Shown: positions 1 to 12,435 of the stretch, piece after piece | How the letters are laid out: the number at the start of each line of letters is the position of its first letter | How positions within the stretch are numbered: position 1 is the first letter of the stretch | Assembly (NCBI GenBank): GCA_002633005.1 | Contig: NMRA01000207.1 | Location: forward strand, 173,500 to 237,499 | Direction: 5' to 3' | From: Phoronis australis | Taxonomy: Eukaryota; Phoronida; Phoronidae | DNA: 64,000 nucleotides | The notes under the pieces: generated by a model | What the model saw: only the letters and a program-made list of their open reading frames with translations | Databases searched by the model: none | Told to the model about the DNA's origin: nothing | Made by a program: the position numbers and the translations under genes

Positions 1-1178
1 CTTTTCTACAGAAGTTCGGCATTTGCCGACTTGGTAGCAGTCGTCCACGGCTGGAAACCGTTCTTGTCTTTTTCCAAATTTTTCCGTGGCCACATGACAT
101 GGAGAGAAAACACCGCCACATCATGAGTACATGTACTCTGGATGGTAGCTCTAAGTATGACTTGTATTCTAGATAGGCTCAGAGTCTCCAAGGTCATTGA
201 TTACCTGGCCAGACCTACACTGCTGTGCTGTTAGTCATCAGACAGACAGAAACATTGTAGTAAATACCCTGCTGTCTGTGCAACTCAAACATTTGAAATA
301 ATCAATAACTGCAACTAAAATAGCTGTTGACTTACATCCTAACCGTACAAATTATAGTACATAGACACATGTCCACACAACCCACATTCTGTCCTGACAC
401 TTTAACCTCACAAGAAATACAAGAAATAATAAATCCGATTCCATTTTTTTGTTTTTCACAGCACATTTTGGTGGTTATTTTGGATAACATTGACTTCTTG
501 AACTTAGTAGATTTGATCAGGGCTGTCAAACAATAAAATCAGTTGTTTTTTGTAATTTCATTAGAAATTGCCAATTCTTAACAAAGGTTTCCAGACAAAA
601 TTACTGAAATTGAGGCAGCGACCTCAATAGTAGTTTTGTTGTTGAACAGCATGAAAAATCACCTAAGCGGGCAATGTGTGGATGCTGACCAGAACCAGCT
701 CGAAAAAAAACTCAAAGGCTATTAAAGCACCCAATTATATGTGAGAAAAGAAGTGAAGAGCTGAACCACAATGGAGGAGAAAGCTCTCTCAGAATAAATA
801 TTCTGGAACGGAATCGGTGCTGGACTGTTGGCAGAGATGAGTCAAACATTTCCAGAAATGCAGTCTTGCTTGGGTAGACAACCAGGTGCGTTTACATTCC
901 TCTCAACTTCCAGCAATAGCTTGACATTCAAGCTGACATTTGATTGATTTTAAGCCTTGACTCAAACTAGTTTTTGAAAGACTTATAGTCTTTCCAGTCT
1001 TTTACTAATTAAGTGACTGAATGACGAGACCATCCTAAAAATTTTGAAATGACCTCTGCCAGTCAGCATAATTATGCAAAATAAGCTTTTCCTGAATCTC
1101 AAAATAGACTTTGAAAACTTGATAACGTGGTCATTATAACTGCACCATTGCAGCTTTTTGGGGGTAACTATTATGAAA
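1..1178. other. non-coding stretch, nothing recognised
   Basis: I see no reading frame with codon structure, no splice-flanked exon, and no repeat with clear ends. The longest open frames are about 65 residues and have no family features. It may be intergenic or an intron of a gene outside the window. Confidence 0.5.
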
Positions 1179-1716
1179 GTGCTTTCCTATTAAAGGTGAA
1201 ACTTCGCTTTTACCGAATTTTCGGTAAGTGGGAAAGGTTAACTCCAGTATCTAATCTGCAAGCAAAACTTCGCTGAATATAGTAGGATTTAAAAGTGAAG
1301 CTTCAGTACTGACCGAAACCTCGGTGTAGTGGGAATGATCAGAGCACGAAGCTTTGTCAAAGTTATCAGTAGAGGTCGCGGCAATGCTATACGTCACTCA
1401 CAATCGTGAGACTTGTAAAACGTGTTCTTTGTTATTGTAGCTGACGTACTTTCAATACACATACGTAAATAAATAAATGAAAGAAAGCATATCTAATGAA
1501 GAATGACACTGGTCATTTTCATAAACACTTGAAAATGGCAAAACAATTTTCAATTAGCCTTGAACCAAGCACTCAATATTCATTTGACAGTAGAAATGAA
1601 CTGCAACATCTATCCTCTCAGCAATAACTTTGATATCGCTGTCAAGTCAGAAAGGTACGGTAAGCGAAGTTTCAGCGAAGCTTCAATAAACCGAAGTTTC
1701 CTTAATAGGAAAGCAC
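1179..1716. mobile_element. TIR element, about 538 bp
   Basis: The left end GTGCTTTCCTATTAAAGG is matched in inverted orientation by the right end at about 1698-1716 (CCTTAATAGGAAAGCAC). The inversion continues inward as degenerate GAAACTTCG / CGAAGTTTC blocks near 1200 and 1670. Several short inverted blocks with the core AAACTTCG or GAAGCTTC occur inside. There is no transposase frame, so it is probably a non-autonomous DNA transposon. I could not identify a target-site duplication. Confidence 0.6.
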
Positions 1717-4700
1717 CATCAGAATATTGGGGTTTTGGACTCTCAAAATTATGAGCCGAGCAAAGTGAAGTGCATGAGGAGCTACTGAAGGTCAAATGGT
1801 TCAACAGCGGAAAAATCTATGGTTACTGATCCCGCACACTTTGGTGAAAATAAAAACAAAAGACAAAACCATTTATGTATGACAGTAAAATTGTTTCTGA
1901 AGAAAAAGTTTCATGCAACAGTTGAAGTTTTGAAAACTTATGTACTTCTGTTCAACTTTGCACAATTATCATCAATTAAGTGTAAACATTGATCCTCATC
2001 ATAAGAATGTTTCCAATAATCAGACAGAATTATTTTATAAAACTCAAATTTTGCGGAAAAATAACTCTAACACTGAACTTAAAATGATTTGCATACAGCC
2101 CTATACAGTGTCACATTGTATATAGAGAGGCTACATTTCAGTCATTTTAGGGATGTTTTTGTGATTAGATTGTACTCAAATTACTCATAACACACTAAAA
2201 TACTCTTTCTTAATACACTTAATGTATAAGGAAAATCACCTAACAACACATGTAAGGCTCCCAGAATCCTTTACTGCAAATTGCTTTGCCACACATGTGG
2301 CATGGGATGAATGAAACATGGGTCAAAGTCTAAAGCAGGTCAAATGACTAAACACTGCCCACATCACATCACAGAAGTCAGTTCACTCTTTGACTCCTGG
2401 AGTGGAACATTTGCATTACCAGCCTCAACATGATATTATCTTTAGCAAACAGCTAGTGATTCCAAGCAAAGTTCTTCAAGGGGGGGACATTATGCACTTC
2501 ACCCAATATTTCCAAGTGGACGAAATGCACAGGGAAGAAACACAATTTCATTCATTCAGACATTTTGATATGTAGGATAGTTTTGTGTGTAACTGTGAAT
2601 TGCCAGAATATCACACCAGACAACTGTGGCAATTTGACACTATGATGTTCGCTAAGAGTTTGTAAAATATACTGGAAAACGTCCCACCGCATCAAATCCC
2701 CAAAACATAAGGGTTCACACTAACTACCCCAGTGCCATCTAGTGGCAAGGTGTACATCACCATGTCACCGCTGCATCATAAAATGGCTATTCAAGGAAAC
2801 AAGGTCAATTTCAGAGACTCTTTCTTCAGGTCAAGAAATTTAATGGGAAGCTATGAACCATGTCTACAATTCCTTGTGAAGATTAAAAAGTTAATCCCTA
2901 ACAATAAATGCAAATATGAGAGTCAGGCTTCCAACATATAAGCATAAAATGACCTGGCAAGGCCAGCTTCAAACAACTACAGCCTGGTCTTAACAAAGAA
3001 TTTCACTAACTTCAGACAATATAAGTTTCAGTATTCTCATTTTTTCAAAACAATGATAATAATAATAACAATATATAACAACTTTATTGGCAGTACCACG
3101 GCCACCATGCCTTACACAAGCCTTGCGTATATATCGTAATTTGCTCTCAAATCAACTACTCATTTAGGACATGCTACAGCGATCTTCTGTCCTAAACATC
3201 TTTCACGTTTAATTTCCAGTGGATGATTTACACATCTAAATTTAGCAAGAATAGATACAGGCTTAACAAACTTCAACACTTCAAATGCTCCACATATTAT
3301 AAGATCATTTTTATAAAGCCTCACTATACAATAACACTTTTTCATGCCATAAAGTTCTATGAATCAATATCTAAAGGCATTTGCCTAAATTCCTTTAAAA
3401 GGCCAACTCAACTCCAACACCCTGACATTCCCAGATATCAGCTTCGGTACAGAGTTTGAAAATGGTAAAGCAATTCTTTGATGCTGCTTATCGCATATGA
3501 AAAACTGAGACAGTAAAGTTTCTATACTCAACCACATCGAGCCCTAACCTGATCATAATTCAGTCACTTTACACTCCACAAACAGAGTATAAAAGGCAAG
3601 TAAAATTCTGCAATATGTATTGAAAAAATTGAAGCGCATTCAGCCCATTTAAAATACAATTAGTAGTGTCGGAGTACAAAGAGCACCCTGAATGTTCTTG
3701 AATGCTACCAAACAGGGACTGCCTGTAATACCATTACCAGATCATGACATTAACACTTTCTAGAAAACCATAAATGCTGAATTACAACAAGATTTTCTCA
3801 ACATATTCTTCCATAATTCAAAATCTACTTCATATCTACAAAATTTTCATTTTATTTTCGGTTTCAATTTTTAATTTACGTAACAGTCAATAACATTGCT
3901 CAACTGCATAGAGTCTTCAACATAATCCAATGGCAAACAACCCTGAATGCACACATATAGCTAGCAACATGTAAATTAATATGAACTGTTATTGTAATTG
4001 CCTACAGCTTGGTCTATGACCTTTTAATAGGCCTGCAGTAATAGCTAAATACAAACAGAGAGATCTCTAGTTGCTATAAGCACATTGCCAACAGCAGCAG
4101 ATATGTACAACTGTCTGCAATTACCAACCATCTGTTGAGCTCCAGATAACAGCAAGCAGCTTATGTTTAACAACTTCATAACAACTATGGACATCTTGTT
4201 ATGAACTGGTATCAGCTACTGGCATTTACACTCAAGACATGAAAAACAATTTAATATCAGTTTGTGATTCAAATTCATTGAAAAATGTGTGCATTGAAAC
4301 ACAAAGGGTTTAGCTAAATCTGTTCAATGCAAACCCGCTCACAGGGGTGGTTTAATTTCGAATTTTAATCGAAACCGTTTCGTACCATAGAAAGTGTGTA
4401 CACACAATCCAATTGACTCAAGGCAAATGGCTGATATGACGTACCCTTGTACATGTGCAGATCTACGGTTCTGTCTGTGACCTCCAAAATTTCTCAAGTA
4501 GTTTGAATTAATACCAGACTCACTCTTCAATTTCATGATCATGGACTGGCCCATAAGGATCGATTCAAATTAAATCAATTCCAAATTTCAATACAAACGG
4601 GGTTACAAAAGAAAGCTCAACTGCCAACAAATTTCAATATTCATTTAATACTCACATCCTTAAATACCACACCACCACTGATTCAGAGGTACTTACCAAC

Positions 4701-4843
4701 AATGTTACACATACAGAGGGAGATTATCTCACTGCTGACACTCTTGTCACAGTTTTACATAGTGAGTTGCAAACTTGCAATTCTGACAAAAATTTGACAA
4801 GCTATGAGGACTTATCACATAGTATGCTTGCTTTTTGCTCAAA
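1717..4843. other. non-coding stretch, AT-rich
   Basis: No gene is supported. The only structure noted is a short AAT-type simple repeat near 3053-3080. Open frames are all under 80 residues without recognisable motifs. Confidence 0.5.
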
Positions 4844-5350
4844 AGGCCCTTTCGTATTGACTTAACTCCGGTCTGAGCAGAGCGTCGACGTAAACAGCGC
4901 AGTTAACTGGATCGTTCATACTGGCTTCGGTAGTTAATGACCATCGAAGTAAAGGGTTGGTGACGCTGACGTCATCAAAGTTATCGCAAGGTAGCGCAGC
5001 ACGCTAAGATTTTTTTTAATGTGACAATTTGGGAACATTTAAATGTGCTAAATGACATTAATCTCATTTTTAAATCGATTGGTTATCATTAGAGCAAAAA
5101 ATAAGTAGTTATTAGTGATGGTACTACTCTGTAACTGTTGACGATAACAGTGGCACCTGGCAATAACTTCGATTGGACCGGAGTTAAGCGTTCAAACTAC
5201 ACCGCTGCGTCGACGCTGCAGTCTTAAATCCACCTGTTAACTGTGATGTTAACTGGAGCTGTTAACTGCAATCCAGGACCAGAGTCAAGCGTTCATACTG
5301 ACCTCAACTCCCCAAACCATCGACGCATCGGCGTTAGTATGAAAGGCTCT
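4844..5350. mobile_element. TIR element, about 507 bp
   Basis: The left end AGGCCCTTTCGTATTGAC is mirrored by the right end GTTAGTATGAAAGGCTCT. Inside, CTTAACTCCGGTC at about 4861 is inverted at about 5175 (GACCGGAGTTAAG). GTCGACG and GTTAACT motifs recur several times, so the element is a set of stacked inverted arms. No coding capacity was seen. Confidence 0.55.
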
Positions 5351-6028
5351 ATAGATGAAGGTGGCATAGGAACTGAAAGTTAAGTAAAGACGCCACTACC
5401 CAAAAAATGCCTTATTGTTGGGTTACATGAAAATTGAAATTGACAGCCAATTTGATTATAAACTTCATAGATTCATTTGTAAAGGCCGGACAAGTTTCTT
5501 AAAATATTAATGCAACATGGAAAATCTTCAGAGGAGAATGAACACATGGCTGTGAACCAACAATTAAACAATTAAATGGTGGTGTGACCCAACTCTACGA
5601 ATGTCAGGGTTTCATCAAGCATGGAGGGCTACAAAGCAAGTGACTTCAATAAAAGCTAGTGCCTTTTGTCAGGCGTAAGTTCTCGCTCATTCGGTTTACC
5701 TACCATGTTGAATTCTTAACTGAAGCGATTTGGGGTTTAAAAACATTACCAGGCTCACCCGATCTTGAATTGTGGCACAATGAGCTAACAACTGAAGTCA
5801 CACAAGCAATGATATATGCATCATTTCTGAATCCACAATTTTAGGTCGGACAACTGCAATACACTCTAAAGCATTTTCAAAAGTCGTTGATCTTATGATG
5901 TTCTTGTTGGTGATGGATAAATAGAATCCTGATATGACAGGAATTAATCAAACCAATTTTCAAATCAGACTAAAAGGCCTAATTAGGTTTTTCATTTTAG
6001 CTCAGCTAATCAAGGCAAAATGCTCATT
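5351..6028. other. non-coding stretch
   Basis: No gene, RNA or repeat with clear ends was seen here. Confidence 0.45.
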
Positions 6029-6559
6029 GGTTCCCTGCTTGTCCGCTAGGGGGTAGAGGACCCACAGGTATCACTTAATTTTCCTTGGCGTTTCTGATTG
6101 GCTCAACAGGTAGCGCTTTAGATAAACAAACTGGCATGACCGAGGGACGAAGTGTAAACGTGGATAGTTTGTGGTCTGTTGTACCTGTAGACAAATTGGT
6201 GCTTAATTGACTGGGATGTGTTCAAGAAATGTGAATTTGTGCCTTTTTGGTGTGCGTTTTTCTATGTTGCTGTCCTGTATTCAAACAGTTATGAATAACA
6301 CATTGGTTAAATCAGCTAGATCTGTGTGTGCAGTGTATGCGCTTCAAGCATGCGGGTATTAAACATAATTGCAGAAACGAAATATTTTCTCTTACGCCAC
6401 TTGGATGACAAGGCTAAAAATTGTTCACAGTCTGCCATTTTCTTTCTTTGTTGCAAAGCTAACTAACGACCACTGAAGTTACATCAACCAGGGATAAAAC
6501 GCGTGCTACTGAATGATACCTGTACCCCTAGCGGTCCCTAGTGGATACACAGGGAACCA
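6029..6559. mobile_element. TIR element, about 531 bp
   Basis: The left arm (6029-6078) begins GGTTCCCTGCTTGTCCGCTA and carries AGGTATCA near its inner end. The right arm (6514-6559) is its imperfect inverted copy, running from TGATACCTGT to CAGGGAACC. The arms are about 50 bp with indels. The interior has no open frame of note. Confidence 0.6.
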
Positions 6560-7898
6560 GCGAGGGCAAACTGTGGCTTTGAATCCATATTATGACTGGC
6601 TGCTCCAGAGAGTGTCTCAAAACAGCAGTCCCTGATTATGAGAACCAGTTTCATCCACTGAATAATGCTTTCGTTATTCAGTGATTGCCTGGTTTTCAAT
6701 AACAGGGGCTGCTATATCCGACCAGTGACGTATAGTCACGGCTGTGGGAAACCAGCAATATAAGCAGAGAATTGATGAATAATAGTAGGAGAGAAATTGG
6801 TGAATGTGCAGATGTAGAGATAATCTGACGCACTGCCTTTTTGTAGACAATTAATATGGGCAAAAAACACAAATAAACGGGTCTTAAGAACCAATCTCAG
6901 GATAAATAAGGAAAATAAATAATCAAATGGAAGGTACATATGTAAAGATGGGGAAATGAAAAATATACACAAAGACAAGGGCCAAAAAAACAAAAAAATT
7001 AGGCAACAATGCTAGCTAACCAACCAACACCATACCACCTGCAAGATAACCAACCAACACCATACCAAGCAATGACCTTGGCTACTGTGTTGACTCACTT
7101 ACAAACACAAAACCGCTTCCCCATATGACCCCATCCCAAAACGGTAGAAAATGCCCAGCATCAAAGGTGGTCTAGGAAAGCAACTACATACTAGAAAAAC
7201 TAGTGACAAATACGCCAAATGTTCTGATTGCCCTGGTTCTGTAGTTAGGTCTAGTACTGTGTACTGCTGTAACCAACCAGACCTGCTTCAACACAGTGCC
7301 AGACTTGACAGGCCACATTCATGGGCTTCTGATGACTGTGTGTAGGACAAACGGGGAAGCTGTCACAGTGATCAATTACAGGGCAACACAAGACAAGGTC
7401 AAGGACGATTACAATAATATCTGCCATGGAAAAAACGAGTAAAGTAAAATTTCGCTTGTCAGCCACACTGTGTCCTAAATTAGTGAGAGTATACCATACA
7501 AATATACTTTTGATCATTTAACAGTGTATCTGATACGAGTACAAAAGGAAAAAAGTGAAAGATAGAATATTTTTTGTCGTAAGAACAACACGGCTGGCAA
7601 TAATTGTTAGTGGTAACATAAGTTGCATCAGCAAAAGCATTGGATTTAACTGAAAATTAAACTGCAAGATAAAGGAATGGGAAGGACCAACAGTTAATGG
7701 CAGGTGAGTCTAATTTTGACGTTTCGTGAATGTCAGCATATTCTTTCACAGAGACTATCGCCAGAACAGATCCCAAAGATAACTTGCAGTCAGTCAAGTG
7801 TGCAGACAGATTACAATCTGAACAGCCAAACTTATTGGCTTACCCAATAGTAAAGGTGCTCTGTTAGCTGGTTATCCTTGTAAGCCGATTGACGAAAA
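6560..7898. other. non-coding stretch with a small 30-base duplication
   Basis: No gene is supported. A 19-base block (AACCAACCAACACCATACC) occurs near 7018 and again 30 bases later. Nothing else stands out. Confidence 0.45.
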
Positions 7899-8450
7899 TG
7901 TTGTAGATGTGCTTCCGGTGAATTATATGAGCCTCTGTTAGCTACTTGCTAACAGGCAATTACCTATTAGCTGAATGGTTAGCACGCTTGCCGGTTTTAT
8001 GGGGGTTGCTGGTTCGATCCCCGGGTCGGGTGATCTCGGCTATTACTACAAATGGCGTAGTCGGCAAACGGATGATCTACCGATGAAGCACTGCCAACTA
8101 GTACCCACGGACCTCGGGACGGCACGCGTGGAAGGTTCCAGGAGTCAAGGACCTGTATGAGAGACTACCTTGTGTTCACCTGTGTTGTGGTGGTAAAGGT
8201 ACCAAGGGACGTTGATGACCTGTATGCGAGACATCCTGGTATTCACCTTCCTGGTCGCGTCCCCGTTCCGTAGGGAAGGGGGGAATGTTGTAGATGTGCT
8301 TCCGGTGAATTATATGAGCCTCTGTTAGCTACTCGCTAATGGGCAATTGCCTATTAGCTGAATGGTTAGCACGCTTGCCGGTTTTATGCCTTTTATGGGG
8401 GTTGCTGGTTCGATCCCCGGGTCGGGTAATCTTGGCTATTACTACAAAAT
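7899..8450 (+). repeat. tandem pair of tRNA-derived SINE-like units
   Basis: A unit starting AATGTTGTAGATGTGCTTCC at about 7899 is repeated at about 8284, giving a direct tandem arrangement with a period near 385 bp. Each unit contains a pol III type internal promoter: an A box (TAGCTGAATGG, near 7968 and 8355) and a B box (GGTTCGATCCC, near 8011 and 8408). The tRNA-like part does not fold into good acceptor and T stems, so a SINE head is more likely than a working tRNA gene. The second copy carries a short CTTTTATG-type duplication. Confidence 0.7.
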
Positions 8451-8646
8451 TGTATGCTAACTGCAGAAGCAGGACAAGTGAATTGAATCAACATATTTGC
8501 ATGGAACACAGTCCTTTCCACATTATTCAGAAGTAAACTGAGGAGACACAATAGCTAGAAATACAACCTTTCAAATGATATTTCTTCAAGAACACAAGGA
8601 GCTTCTTTCTACGTCAAACTCAAAGAAGGCTTCCCTCGAATTGTAG

Positions 8647-8783
8647 CCGTAGGTAGAAGTGGAGTAAACAGGTCCCTCTTGAAAATGGCTGCTAAGAACC
8701 AGTTTTCATTGAATAATGGTGATGTCCGTGAAACTGGTTCCAGATAAGCATTTTGAAGAGGGGCCCGTTTACTCCACTTTTAC
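8647..8783. mobile_element. small TIR element with 10-base target duplication
   Basis: The inverted arms contain GTGGAGTAAAC near 8659 and its complement GTTTACTCCAC near 8767, and extend inward through CCCTCTT / AAGAGGGG and GAACCAGTTT / AAACTGGTTC. The sequence CGAATTGTAG directly flanks the element at 8637-8646 and 8784-8793. That is the pattern expected of a target-site duplication from a non-autonomous DNA transposon insertion. Confidence 0.75.
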
Positions 8784-8793
8784 CGAATTGTAG

Positions 8794-9899
8794 AGTGGAT
8801 GTGCACAAACGAAGACTCGAAGCCGAAGGTCGAGATTGAGCACCTGTGACAAGTACAGTACCGTTATCCATTAATCACTCACCTTTATCCACTACAATGG
8901 CCAACAAAGCTGTTCACCGTAAATGTGCGTATATGAAAACATGCATTTTCCAAACACTAGTGACCTAAAGGCCACTTAAAATGGTTAAAATATAAGACAA
9001 CCTTGACCAGACCCACTCGACAAATAGGCTGAAACGCAAATAAACTTTAGTCGTTATCTCGTCTGATTTGTGAGGCTGTAACGTATACATTATTCAAAAG
9101 TTCATTTACCCCAGAAGCCCTATTAACGTTTAAAAATTTTTAATTTGGATTAAAAGTTGGACAAATGAAGTTTTATAAATTAATTTTAAAACAACACCTC
9201 TATGTAACATCGAATGTTTTGTTCAACTGCTCGATTTAGAGCAGGGGAGATAATGTATTATCTAGACCTTCTGGTACTCGCGGTAGAAGTTCGATAACCA
9301 CAGGCAATGAGATAAATATAGCTCATTGACCACAAGTACCAAAACGGTGCTGAGCTTGACTTCGTGACTGAACTCGGTGCATCCAAATTTAGAGATTAAG
9401 CACATTAAGAAACATTTTTTAAAACTGTGTCAGCTAGTGGACGATAAATTGTGAGGAGCACACACATAGTTTTGGTTGCTGTGCCGAAAGATTTTTTTTT
9501 TTCAGTTCACAAAGAGCCTACATCACTAACTCCACTCGGATCGGAATTGGCACCGCCCTTAAGGGGACCTGGAACGAGATAAACAGACTAAATTGCAATA
9601 TTGAAAGTGGACCCTCGCCACTGAAACAGAATTCAACTTGTTCACCAGGTATTTTTAATGGTTTCTTCTTAAAGATTTTTAATTTCTGTTGATATCAAAG
9701 CATTTTCCTTTAATTTCGAAAAACGATCTCTCAACTGCTCGCCACTTCGTCGATTTTTGGCCTACAAGGCAAAACACGTCTCCTTAATTAATATGGCAAG
9801 ACAGAGTACCATATTTCTCTTATGGAAAGAGTGACCTTTGACTTCATGCGACTTCAAGGAACTGACTATGAGAGCATGAGAGCATATATCATAAGTGCG
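8794..9899. other. non-coding stretch
   Basis: No exon or repeat with defined ends was seen. A T-run lies near 9490. Confidence 0.45.
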
Positions 9900-11945
9900 A
9901 GGGAGATTAGAAACTTTGTGGTAACCACAGAGATTTTTCTTGGCGCGTATTTCTTTCCTCACAGGAGAAAGTGAATGTACTATGTACAAGACGTTTCGAG
10001 ATAATACTTTCGTCAGGATAATTTTGACGAGTTTTCGCGTTCCATGCCTCTTTAAATATCGGTACTATAATGGATTTTGTCCATTCTTTTGGAAACACAT
10101 TTTTAAAAAAGTAGTAGTATAGATTGGACAACGAATCGACCAGCCTTTTATAAGCATACTTGTAAAACTCAATGCCATTTTTATCACACCCTGGCGAAGT
10201 TCCGTCTTACATACTATTGATGGTTTGTATAATTTCATCTTTTGTGATCTCAATCAGCGTCCAGCTCCATATTAACAATGGCGTTACTCGAATTGTTATC
10301 ATTTTTACTGAATTCTCAATAAAAGCATGAAATTCAGTGGCCTTTAAACAGAGACCTGAAATAATTGATCCATTTCTACGGCTTAACATTCGTCGTTACG
10401 CATTTCTTCTTAATGTTAAATGTGTGCCAGATTTTTTCTGTGTTACTCTGCACAAGTTTTTGTAACATTTTCTGTTATACTTTAACCGTTTCACTTTTTT
10501 AAGTCTCCATAATCTCATCTATCTTGTAGTTCGACTATTGTTTTCTCTCAGTGTTCCAACACTGAATCTAAAACTTTTTAATTTTCGCCAAACGACGGCT
10601 CTCATTTTTCTACATTCAGCGTAAAATTATTTGGGAAAACTAATTGATTACATTCTTTGTTTAATTTGAATTTTACTTTGTCGGATGCACATAATGGCTT
10701 CCGTTAAACTTTCTACACTTGAATCTATGATCGAGGGTATATGACTGTGTACGTCACCTAGCAACCGATCCACCTCCGGTCTCGTCCAGTTTTCTGCATA
10801 CCTCAGGCCCAACCCCTCGTCTCATTTATGAACATTTTCAATTTGTTCGACTCCAGCCCAGTTGTTTTGCTGCGTCTTACACATACCAAAAATCACTGGA
10901 AAGTCGATTCACAGATTTCACCGATTTCAAAACAGTCCACACAGTACAATAAATCATTGTTTATCTTGACGTAGTCAACAATACTAGATCCATTATAANG
11001 TTAAAATAGTAAAAATGAAACACGTGTGTCGTTACTAAAATATATTAAAATATTCCCCACGTTTCGAGTGATGCGCTCTTTGTCAAGGGTAAGATGCTGA
11101 CAAAGAACGCATCGTTCGAAACGTAGGGAGCATTTTAGTATATTTTAGTATTTTAGTACCGACGATTGTCGTTTTTTACTATTTTTATTATTTTATATTC
11201 TTATCCGACGGTAACTGCACGGCATTCCAGCATCTATTTGATTTATTCATTTTAAGTGACACATGTTACATTTCCAATGTCTGCATCTTTCCCAAATCTT
11301 CCATTCAGTATTCTTATCTCGTTTCTTTGACAAAACTCTAATAATTCTGCACCAAACTCATTTACCTCACCATAATCTTGTGAGGTCCTACAACATAGCT
11401 ATCTTCTTATTAGCTAACACAATCAAAGAATAGGACTGGATTCATCCATATACTTAATACCATGATCTTCAATAAAGTGTGGCCTGTTACGCGAACGAGC
11501 ATTAAAATCGTCCATTATTAAAAAGTGACAAGCCCCCGTCACTTCCCCCAGAATAACCGTGCACCTCCCGTTTAAGTATTTTTATTGTGTCCAAATTTTT
11601 ACTCGAACTTTTTGGAGACTGAAGTATAACTGAAACTAAAACAGGACGCAAATACATGTAATTGGGGAGCACAATTTTATCCATAAATCGTCAGCAGAAC
11701 TTGAAGCCCCTAATAATACTTAGAAAATAATAATACACCACCAAAATTACGAAATGCTTGATGGTGTTTATTTCTCACCGACCCAAAACACTGGTAACCT
11801 TCAAACTTATCTTTACCCATTACCCATGTTTGAACTAAAGCGATGACATACCGCATTTACAAAATCAATAATCTGTATTTTATGCTTTACGAGTCCTTCG
11901 ATATTCCAACAAATACATTTCCATGACGACTTGTCTTGTGGGCCT
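9900..11945 (-). pseudogene. degenerate LINE: AP endonuclease and partial reverse transcriptase
   Basis: On the minus strand several frames together read as a non-LTR retrotransposon ORF2. The endonuclease begins near 11925 with a WNIEGL-type motif. It has the DFNARSRNRP motif near 11460-11512, then a linker, then the start of a reverse transcriptase (EITKDEIIQTINSM near 10210-10250 and VFPKEWTKSIIVPIF near 10070-10095). The reading is broken by frameshifts and stops, and the catalytic RT core is not present, so the copy is dead and truncated. A palindromic element is inserted at about 11000-11196, inside the endonuclease-to-linker part. The family motifs resemble jockey/CR1-like LINEs, but the clade is not certain. 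Confidence 0.7.
11000..11196. mobile_element. palindromic element nested in a LINE
   Basis: Two long imperfect arms face each other. The inner part CGTTTCGAGTGATGCGCTCT (near 11063) pairs with AACGCATCGTTCGAAACG (near 11105-11125). Outside this, CTAAAATATATTAAAAT-type sequence is mirrored by ATTTTAGTATATTTTAG. No coding sequence lies between. It interrupts the minus-strand LINE and begins next to the ambiguous base at 10999. Confidence 0.65.
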
Positions 11946-12019
11946 ACAATTGGCCTAATCGCAAGTGCTGCACCGGCTATGTTCGAGACGGACCAGCCAT
12001 GTCGAACACCTGGTGGGCG

Positions 12020-12156
12020 TGCAGTAACGATAGGACGTGCGCTAGGACCTAGCTAAAATCTAGCCAAAGTCACGTGCTCTCATTTAAAGTACACGGCACT
12101 ATCTCACGTAATCTCGCGAAGTCTTGCTTTTTAGCGAGGTCCTAGCGTTACTGAAC
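12020..12156 (+). mobile_element. MITE, GTTCAGTAACG family, copy 1 of 5
   Basis: The left end is GCAGTAACGATAGGACGTG and the right end is GCGAGGTCCTAGCGTTACTG, which is the inverted form of the family end GTTCAGTAACGCTAGGACCT. The inside holds the family core AGCTAAAATCTAGCCAAAG followed by CACGTG and CTCGCGAAGTCTTGCTTTTT. Copies with the same layout lie at 39080 (inverted), 57281, 61941 and 62411. Confidence 0.75.
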
Positions 12157-12289
12157 GGGAGGCAGATTTTCATGATGCCGAACACCGGCTTCTGTTCGGG
12201 TTGATAGGTTGCGCATTAATCGTGCGACGTTTAACTTTTACTCATATCGTTCTTTTCGGCGTGCACCAACGCTGCTCCCGGCGAGGTGA

Positions 12290-12435
12290 CAGTGGCGGAT
12301 TTAGAGGGGGGCCAAGGACCTAAAATTCTGCCAGATTTCATTTGTCAGTTCTGGGGTGCGAATATCTCACGGCCAAAATGCTGGCTAATACTCGGAGCTG
12401 GCCCCCTCTAACTCAAAATCCTGGAACCGCCCCTG
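12290..12435 (+). mobile_element. MITE, CAGTGGCGGATT family, with target duplication
   Basis: The element starts CAGTGGCGGATTTAGAGGGG and ends CCTGGAACCGCCCCTG, an imperfect TIR rich in G on one side and C on the other. AGGTGA flanks it on both sides, consistent with a short target-site duplication. A second copy in the opposite orientation lies at 20149-20306. Confidence 0.75.

Noticed and set aside
7960-8060. tRNA gene
   Set aside because: A and B boxes are good, but the acceptor and T stems do not pair, and the unit is tandemly duplicated; SINE head is the better call.
11063-11125. Hammerhead ribozyme in the palindrome within the LINE
   Set aside because: CGAAAC-type ends are present but no CUGAUGA core.
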